60,492 nt of DNA from NCBI GenBank assembly GCA_903915465.1, contig CAIWTA010000017.1, positions 1 to 60,492 on the forward strand. The letters are read 5' to 3'. Positions 48,001-53,881 of the stretch are shown piece by piece. The notes below the pieces were generated by a model. The model saw only the letters and a list, made by a program, of their open reading frames with translations. It did no database searches and was not told the origin of the DNA. Made by a program: the position numbers and the translations under genes. The stretch comes from an uncultured Bacteroidales bacterium (lineage in GTDB: Bacteria > Bacteroidota > Bacteroidia > Bacteroidales > FEN-979). Each line of letters opens with the position of its first letter. The first letter of the stretch is position 1.

Positions 48001-48897
48001 GGAGCATTCTATCTTGCCGAAAAGTTGCAGATCGATATTTTACCCATTGCTGTCTTCGGTACTGGTGATTTTCTAGGCAAGGGAGTGTTTTGGGGAAGAC
48101 CAAACGCTATATTTATGAAGATCCTTGATCGTGTAGGAATAGATGATATGCGTTTCGGGAATAACTACAGAGAAAGAGCGAAAGGGTTTCGGAAATTTTA
48201 CATTCAGGAATTTCTGAAAATTGAAACTGAAGAAGGAACCGGCGATTATTACAGGAGAAAGCTCACGTTGAATTACATATACAAAGGTCCAATCCTGGAA
48301 TGGTATTTCAGGGTAAAATTAATACTGGCCAGAAATTACAGGCAGTTCAACAACGTAATTCCCCGGGAAGGAAAAGTTCTTGACCTAGGATGTGGGTATG
48401 GGTTCATCTCGTCTATGCTCTATCTTACCGGAGCAAACCGTATCATTACAGGCGTCGATTATGATCCTGAAAAAATTGCCGTGGCACAAAATTGTTATCT
48501 GACAAATACGAATCTTGAATTTATCTGTTCTGATATCACAACATACAGATTTGGCTGTCATGATGCTTTCCTGATAAGTGATGTGCTGCATTATCTGGAA
48601 GAAGATCAACAGGAGCTTCTACTGGCAAAATGCATTGAAAATCTTAATCCTGGTGGCGTTATCGTGATCAGAGAAGCCGACCGTGAAAACAGAAAACATC
48701 ATAAGCTCACCAGGGTTACTGAATTTTTTTCCACGAAGGTTCTTACATTTAACAAGACACACAATGATTCCAACCAGCTCCATTTCACCTCGCTCAGTAA
48801 AATTAAGTCGTTTGCTGCCGTACATGGATTAACCGCAGAAGTCCTGAAAGAAGCCCCAAACACCTCAAATATCCTTTTGGTGATCCGTAAATCATGA
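45034..48897 (+). CDS. Trifunctional MMPL/RND exporter - lysophospholipid acyltransferase - SAM methyltransferase
   Basis: 1287 residues. Residues 1 to ~850 are an MMPL/RND-type transporter: an N-terminal helix, a periplasmic loop, and two groups of membrane helices (VILGLIVDYALYIINHFRK and FIFGLGVDYSILMLRGL are the two conserved GxxxDY signatures). Residues ~880-1070 are a PlsC-type acyltransferase with NHQSLIE (H-x4-E where D is usual) near 906 and FPEAHRS near 972. Residues ~1090-1287 are a class I methyltransferase with VLDLGCGYG near 1114 and VDYDPEKI. The architecture is known in Bacteroidota polyene-type loci; it couples export to acyl transfer and methylation. It overlaps the next gene by 4 bases (ATGA). 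Confidence 0.92.
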   Translation: MSNVVIAIYTFFHRNKIAFFVFTILFISFIIIFGSKIRFEEDISGVIRKHDEKDKSFGILQHFKFSDKLVVLLSQVDTTNPGNPSDLCSFAEVFVDQLTQKFDSNYIRSVSGNVQDTMMNWYLDFFYRSLPLYLDLIDYSRIDSLIRPESVRKSIRMDFQTLSSPTGFALKKTLLRDPLGLTYLALNKLRLIQTNEKYQLINGHVLSKDRRNLLLFITPANPPNETSKNAELLKGIDLLLSEISQKSGSKIKGEYFGAIAMSCGNANQIKKDILLTVSIAVLLILLLTGFYFKSFKIPLLSFLPAIFGGGFALAIMYLVKTHISAIALGIGSVILGLIVDYALYIINHFRKKGDIIMVLKELSLTIFLCAITTIGAFLCMIFLQSSVLHDLGMFAALSVAGAAIFALLFLPHFLSEKDLPGNEKPVIPIIDKIAAYPFEKNKGLIAVLVLLGIASLFTASRVDFEKDMMAMNFYPGNLKNSENIINTVTGGALKNIYVVSRGESLEQALENNEKLQDKVELLKKRKVIRQYSGIGSMLPSFILQEERIQRWKAFWTAEKIEMLETAIRKEGTTLKFRETAFNPFFDLLHKQFLPMGKEDKAKIYKDFLSDWINETDNGVTVSSILQVAHGNEPMIYQFFPSNDHLLLFDRQLLANRFVESVKYDFDLLVKLSMIFVTLLLLFSLGRIELAVIAAIPMYFSWLLTLGFMGVTGIKFNIFNIIVSSFIFGLGVDYSILMLRGLLHEAKFGTQDLKSYKTSIILSSATTLFGVGALFFAKHPALHSIALISVVGMVMVVLISFTLQPLLANGSFLLRAKRKKYPITARIFIKTFITWGNIVLVAIVLTFSGLILRYLIPISKRKKEHIFHNLFQVLSRAYIQITFPPNSRKLFNQPHENFEKPAVIISNHQSLIETPAFLRLHSKIIILTTTWVYKSVVFGPVARLASFFNADLGIDNILDDLKEKVAEGYSILVFPEAHRSKDGTIQRFHKGAFYLAEKLQIDILPIAVFGTGDFLGKGVFWGRPNAIFMKILDRVGIDDMRFGNNYRERAKGFRKFYIQEFLKIETEEGTGDYYRRKLTLNYIYKGPILEWYFRVKLILARNYRQFNNVIPREGKVLDLGCGYGFISSMLYLTGANRIITGVDYDPEKIAVAQNCYLTNTNLEFICSDITTYRFGCHDAFLISDVLHYLEEDQQELLLAKCIENLNPGGVIVIREADRENRKHHKLTRVTEFFSTKVLTFNKTHNDSNQLHFTSLSKIKSFAAVHGLTAEVLKEAPNTSNILLVIRKS

Positions 48898-50420
48898 ACA
48901 TGAAACTGCCGGAATATGACGTCATCATCATTGGCAGCGGGCTAAGCGGATTGCTTTGCGGATATATGCTCGCCAAAGAAGGAAAGCAGATCTGCATTCT
49001 CGAAAAAAACAAAAGGTTTGGCGGATGTCTGCAATCATTTAAACGGTACGGACAGATTTTCGATACCGGAGTTCATTACTTTGGAAGTATGGATCCCGGC
49101 CAGACGCTCCACCGGTACTGGAAATATTTCGGGCTTACTGATTCGCTTAACCTTGAACGGATGAACCCCGATGGCTTCGACAGGATCTTCATTGGAGAGC
49201 AGGAATATCCCATTGCCATGGGATTTGATCATTTCATTGAGCAGCTTCTCCCCTATTTTCCAAGAGAAAAAGATCCGTTGCAAAAATATGTCAGGTTGCT
49301 TAGTGAGATCACCGGCGCTTTTCCATTGTATAACCTGGAGCTCGCAGAAAATCATTCAGAGTTACACTACCGGTCAGAATGTGCTTTCAATTTTTTTCAA
49401 AACTTATTCCCAAACCATGAAGGTTCAGCAACAGGTTACAATAAATCAGGTGCGCGTTTGGCAGCAGTTTTAGCTGGAAACAACTTTATATTTTCCGGCG
49501 ATCCTGAAACAACTCCGGTACATATCCCTGCACTCATAAATCATTCCTATATCTCCAGTGCCTGGCGACCGGTAAACGGAAGCGAGCAGATTGCCAACCA
49601 TTTAGTTAAAAAGATCAGAAATTTCGGTGGTGAAATATTAGCATCAGATGAAGTCAGAAAAATTGAAATTTCCAATAACAATTTCAGCGTCCACACCGGA
49701 TCATCAGGATTATTTACTTCGAAGTGCCTGATTTCAAGCTTAGCTCCTTCAAAAACCCTGCAAATGCTGGGTCCATCACTTATCCGATCATCAACAACCA
49801 GAAGAATCAACAGTTTGAAAAACACACCATCGTCTTTCGCAGTTTATCTTGTGTTGAAACAAACCCGTGTGAAACAGGTGGATTACAATTGTTATATACA
49901 TAAAGATGAGAATGTTTGGAATAACGATAACCTGAATGAATGGCCCCGGAACTGTATGCTTTTCACTCCACCAGACGGTAGCAAGGAAGAATTTGCAAAA
50001 GCCATGGTTATAATGACATCGATGAATTATGAGGAAGTGAGGAAATGGGAAAACACAAAGTCAGGAAACCGGGGATCTGACTATCTCGAATTCAAAGAGA
50101 GAAAAGCAGATCTTCTGCTCAAACTTGCTGAAACAAAATTCCCCGGATTGCGTTCATGTATTTCAGGTATGGAAACTTCAACTCCTCTCACATGGCGTGA
50201 TTTTACCGGAACTCCGGATGGTTCTATGTATGGAATACGCAAAGAATATGCGCGACCGTTGGAAACAACCATTCTTCCCAAAACCAAGATCCCCGATCTT
50301 TTCTTTACAGGGCAGAACACCAATCTTCATGGTGTTTTAGGTGTTACTATTGGTGCAGTCATGACTTGCGGTGAAATTGTTGGACTGGAAATGCTGTTGA
50401 AAAAGATCCGGAATGGTTAA
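48894..50420 (+). CDS. Phytoene-desaturase-like FAD-dependent oxidoreductase
   Basis: 508 residues. The FAD-binding N-terminus is YDVIIIGSGLSGLLCGYMLAKEGKQICILEKNK (GxGxxG and the ribose-binding E), followed by FGGCLQSF. The C-terminal TGQNTNLHGVLGVTIGAVMTCG closes the FAD site as in CrtI/COG1233 carotenoid desaturases and isomerases. No carotenoid synthase is nearby, so the substrate is more likely the cluster's own acyl product. Overlaps by 4 bases with the upstream gene and 8 with the downstream one. Confidence 0.88.
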   Translation: MNMKLPEYDVIIIGSGLSGLLCGYMLAKEGKQICILEKNKRFGGCLQSFKRYGQIFDTGVHYFGSMDPGQTLHRYWKYFGLTDSLNLERMNPDGFDRIFIGEQEYPIAMGFDHFIEQLLPYFPREKDPLQKYVRLLSEITGAFPLYNLELAENHSELHYRSECAFNFFQNLFPNHEGSATGYNKSGARLAAVLAGNNFIFSGDPETTPVHIPALINHSYISSAWRPVNGSEQIANHLVKKIRNFGGEILASDEVRKIEISNNNFSVHTGSSGLFTSKCLISSLAPSKTLQMLGPSLIRSSTTRRINSLKNTPSSFAVYLVLKQTRVKQVDYNCYIHKDENVWNNDNLNEWPRNCMLFTPPDGSKEEFAKAMVIMTSMNYEEVRKWENTKSGNRGSDYLEFKERKADLLLKLAETKFPGLRSCISGMETSTPLTWRDFTGTPDGSMYGIRKEYARPLETTILPKTKIPDLFFTGQNTNLHGVLGVTIGAVMTCGEIVGLEMLLKKIRNG

Positions 50421-52119
50421 AAATACTAAAAAATGGCAAAAACGCCTTATCCTGGCAATCGTAGTGCTCAACCTGGCAGTCATCCTTGTCGTGTGGTACC
50501 AGGTGAGAACACACGTCAGTCCGCCAGAAATTTCCAGTGCCATTCAAACAAACCAGAAGGTCACCAATCCTGAAAAAGATTTTTTTTATTGTGAAAATAG
50601 CTGGTTTAAAAAAAGCAATTCAGGTTTATGGGAATTGTACATTGAAGGAGATCCTTTCAAACGTGGTGTTATTGAGGGAAAGCTGACTAAAAACCTGATC
50701 GAAAAACAGGAAAAAGCTTTCATCGACCGTCTCAGGGAAATGATCCCATCTTCTTTCTATCAACATTTTTTAAAATATTTTATCTATTGGTTCAACCGTG
50801 ATCTGGGTAAATATATTTCCGATGAAAATAAACTTCAGATTTACGGAATTTCCCTTTCTGCTTCTGATAAATTTTCTTTCATGGGATCAAAATACCAGCG
50901 GATGCTGAACTATCATTCTGCGCACGATATCGGACATGCATTGGTCAATATGGGAATAGTGGGTTGTTCTTCTTTCGGAGTCTGGAATGGGAAATCAAAA
51001 ACCGGTGGGTTACTGATCGGACGAAATTTCGATTTTTATATGGGTGATGAATTTGCGGAAAACAAGATCATCTGCTTCGAAAAACCTGACAAAGGTATTC
51101 CTTTCATGATCGTTACCTGGGGAGGTATGATCGGTGCCGTTTCCGGGATGAATGAAAAAGGATTGACTGTTACGATCAATGCTGCCAAATCAGATCTTCC
51201 CTTCTCTGCCAGAACGCCGATTTCTTTACTGGCCCGGGAGATCTTACAATATGCAGGAAATATTCGGGAAGCTTACACAATTGCTCAAAGCCGTGAAACC
51301 TTCGTCTCGGAATCAATCCTTATTGGTTCTGCCGAAGACAATAAAGCTGTCATCTTCGAGAAATCACCTCACAAAATGGTCAAAGTAGAATCACCAACTG
51401 ATTATATTATCTGCACCAATCATTTTCAATCCGGGAATGCACAGTCAGATCCTGCAATTGTGAAGGATATGAATGAAAACGCCTCTTCTTACCGTTACAG
51501 GAAAGTGCTGCAGGATTTGATATCTGAAGGTCCGATGGATGTTAACAGTGTTGTAAGGATTCTTCGCGACAGATCTGGGTTGAATTGCGAAAAATTGGGT
51601 GCCGGTAATGAAAAGGCGATAAACCAGTTAATTGCACATCATGCGATCATTTTTGAACCTTCAACTTGCAGGGTCTGGATTTCAACAAGTCCGTGGCAGG
51701 TTGGCGCTTTCGTCTGTTATGACATATGTAAAATATTTCATAATTTTGCCGGATTGCAGAAAAAGATTGAAATTCAGGAAATGGATCAAAGCCTAGCTTC
51801 CGATCCCTTTCTTTTTTCCACTGATTTTAAACGTTTCCTGCGATTTAAGCAGATGCGGATGAAACTCATTGAAAGCCTGAAATCCGTAAATAAAATAAGT
51901 ACTACGGATTCATTTATACAGGAATTCATAGAAACAAACCCGGACTTTTTTGAGGTGTTTGAGCTGGCAGGTGACCATTACCGCCAGGAAAACCTCCTTG
52001 AGAAAAGTAGTTTTTTTTACAGACAAGCGTTACAAAAAATAATCCCAAGGCAAAAAGAAAAAGAGCGGATCATTAAAAAGCTTGCTGGATGCCTTGTTCA
52101 AATGAAAAACCAAGATTAA
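50413..52119 (+). CDS. C45-family Ntn-hydrolase / acyltransferase, membrane-anchored
   Basis: 568 residues. A single N-terminal helix (LILAIVVLNLAVILVVWYQV) anchors the protein outside the cytoplasm. The Ntn-hydrolase core resembles acyl-CoA:6-aminopenicillanate acyltransferase (peptidase family C45). The expected self-cleavage site is before Cys185 in GIVGCSSFGVW, followed by GGLLIGRNFDFYMG, WGGMIGAVSGMNEKGLTVTINA and FVSESILIGSAEDNKAVIFEKS. Such enzymes acylate or deacylate amines. The last ~150 residues are a helical extension I do not recognise. It ends one base into the next start codon (TAATG). Confidence 0.87.
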   Translation: MVKNTKKWQKRLILAIVVLNLAVILVVWYQVRTHVSPPEISSAIQTNQKVTNPEKDFFYCENSWFKKSNSGLWELYIEGDPFKRGVIEGKLTKNLIEKQEKAFIDRLREMIPSSFYQHFLKYFIYWFNRDLGKYISDENKLQIYGISLSASDKFSFMGSKYQRMLNYHSAHDIGHALVNMGIVGCSSFGVWNGKSKTGGLLIGRNFDFYMGDEFAENKIICFEKPDKGIPFMIVTWGGMIGAVSGMNEKGLTVTINAAKSDLPFSARTPISLLAREILQYAGNIREAYTIAQSRETFVSESILIGSAEDNKAVIFEKSPHKMVKVESPTDYIICTNHFQSGNAQSDPAIVKDMNENASSYRYRKVLQDLISEGPMDVNSVVRILRDRSGLNCEKLGAGNEKAINQLIAHHAIIFEPSTCRVWISTSPWQVGAFVCYDICKIFHNFAGLQKKIEIQEMDQSLASDPFLFSTDFKRFLRFKQMRMKLIESLKSVNKISTTDSFIQEFIETNPDFFEVFELAGDHYRQENLLEKSSFFYRQALQKIIPRQKEKERIIKKLAGCLVQMKNQD

Positions 52120-53390
52120 TGAAGTTTAAACTTATATATCCGCGCTGGGAAAAACTTGAAGGACAAACAATTTTTTATCTCCCGCCTCATGGACCTGTTG
52201 TAATGGCTGCTGACCTGCCTTCATACGTAGAGGTGGATTTTACCGATGAAAATACTGAAGAACTTGTGATCGACGATTCTCCTGATTTTGTAGGTATCTC
52301 CATGATGCTTACAACCCAGGTTAAAAGAGGATGGGCCATCGCCGATGAATATCGGAAACTTGGGAAAAAAGTGATCTTCGGAGGAATCTCCACAATGCTT
52401 CATGCTGAAGAAACATTGCTTCATTCAGATTCTGTGTTTCTTGGAGAAGTTGAAGGAAGACTGGCAAAGGTTTTCGATGATTTTCGAAAGAACGACCTTC
52501 AGAAAGTCTATAATTTCCTCAGCAATCCGCCAGATATGGCACTTATCGGTCCTGCCAGGCGCGACATCCTGAAAAAAGATCTGTATTACCACAAAGGTTT
52601 CAGAATGGTAGACCTTTTCCATGCTTCCAGGGGATGTATTTATGATTGCTATCCTTGTGCTGTAAGGTATCTCGGCGGTCGGAAATTTCGTCCCCGCCCG
52701 ATTGACAGAGTTGTTGAAGAATTGTCGCAGATGGATAACAATCGCCTTTTTATCGTTGATAATTCACTGGCACTTGATACCGAATGGGAGAAAGAGCTGT
52801 TCCGTGCCATGATTCCATTGAAAAAGAAATGGGTCAGTCATACCATTGAAGATAAAGATGAAGTGTTGGATCTCGCTGCCCAGGCCGGTGCATGGTATGT
52901 TTACCAGGCGGTCTTTGATACTTCAGATTATATCCGCAACCGCATCAGACAATACCATAATCATGGGATTGCAGTAGAAGGAACAATTCTCCTTGGGCTC
53001 GACAACCAGACTGAAGATGATATCAAACGGCTGATCGATTTCCTGCTCGAGATCAACCTCGATCTGGCAGAATTTACGGTGCTTGCTCCTTTCCCACATA
53101 CCAAAGCCTACAGCGACCTGCTGAAGCAGGAAAGGATCTTTGATCATGACTGGGATCATTACAATGCGGGGAAAGTGGTTTATCACCCGAAACATATGAC
53201 GGCTGAGAAACTTACTGAACTGTATCATTATGCTTGGGATACTTTTTATAAAGATGAACCCCAGACACAAAAAATGTTCAACCTCTTGAGTACTGTTGTT
53301 CAGCGGGAACAACAGGATGGCACCTATCAACCCCGCCGCCGGGATCTTAAAGACGAAAGCTTCGGGAAAAAAGTGCCGAAAGTCTCATAA
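52119..53390 (+). CDS. B12-binding-type radical SAM enzyme 3
   Basis: 423 residues from the ATG at 52119, which overlaps the upstream stop. The frame opens 10 codons earlier at 52089. The N-terminal domain (MKFKLIYPRW, PDFVGISMMLTTQV, KVIFGGISTMLHAEE, HSDSVFLGEVEG) follows the cobalamin-binding fold of the family. The cluster motif CIYDCYPC is at residues 173-180, with an unusual YP before the last cysteine. Late segments VEGTILLGLDNQTEDDI and TVLAPFPHTKAYSDL are typical. It is only distantly similar to enzymes 1 and 2. It is the last gene of the tightly overlapping operon. Confidence 0.88.
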   Translation: MKFKLIYPRWEKLEGQTIFYLPPHGPVVMAADLPSYVEVDFTDENTEELVIDDSPDFVGISMMLTTQVKRGWAIADEYRKLGKKVIFGGISTMLHAEETLLHSDSVFLGEVEGRLAKVFDDFRKNDLQKVYNFLSNPPDMALIGPARRDILKKDLYYHKGFRMVDLFHASRGCIYDCYPCAVRYLGGRKFRPRPIDRVVEELSQMDNNRLFIVDNSLALDTEWEKELFRAMIPLKKKWVSHTIEDKDEVLDLAAQAGAWYVYQAVFDTSDYIRNRIRQYHNHGIAVEGTILLGLDNQTEDDIKRLIDFLLEINLDLAEFTVLAPFPHTKAYSDLLKQERIFDHDWDHYNAGKVVYHPKHMTAEKLTELYHYAWDTFYKDEPQTQKMFNLLSTVVQREQQDGTYQPRRRDLKDESFGKKVPKVS

Positions 53391-53494
53391 TAAATGAGAC
53401 AGCCTCCAGGGGGTGAGGCCAAAATTAAAATACCGTATTTATCGAACTCTTTCATATACTGACCAGCTAGCCAGCATATAATCAACAAAACAAA

Positions 53495-53881
53495 ATGGAA
53501 CTCAATCCGGAATTCGATCGTTACATGGACCGCTACTTTGATTATAAAGGCCAATGGAATTGCCCGTCACGCTGTGGTTTGAAAATTTTAACAAGGAAAG
53601 ATGGAAAAACATTAGCCATTGCAACTGAAATCTACCGGCAGAACCCCGGAACGCCGGTAACTGAATGGGTTGCACCGCTGGCAACTCAAGTTATGACCGA
53701 ATTAGAAGAAACTCCCGAAAACTTTATCTTTGTCGAACATACACCCGACTTGAAGAGCAAACTGACCTTCTACGGGGAATCTTTTGATCTTGTAAGTTTC
53801 GGGTGGGATGCAGATAAGTTTATCAATCCAAAATGGACAAGACTCACCTCCGACCAGGTCAACGAAATGATGGAGAAATAG
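53495..53881 (+). CDS. Small conserved hypothetical protein
   Basis: 128 residues, unrecognised. Soluble and acidic, with no signal peptide. The two cysteines sit in WNCPSRCGLKIL near residue 22-27. PENFIFVEHTPDLKSKLTFYGESFDLVSFGWD is the best-conserved-looking stretch. It lies 104 bases after the radical SAM gene, with no clear promoter between, so it could belong to the same unit. Its 3' end overlaps the possible start of the TonB receptor gene by 49 bases. Confidence 0.6.
   Translation: MELNPEFDRYMDRYFDYKGQWNCPSRCGLKILTRKDGKTLAIATEIYRQNPGTPVTEWVAPLATQVMTELEETPENFIFVEHTPDLKSKLTFYGESFDLVSFGWDADKFINPKWTRLTSDQVNEMMEK

Noticed and set aside
48894-50420. Carotenoid pathway based on the CrtI-like enzyme
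   Set aside because: No phytoene synthase, cyclase or prenyl transferase is nearby; the enzyme family is broad and occurs in polyene-type clusters.
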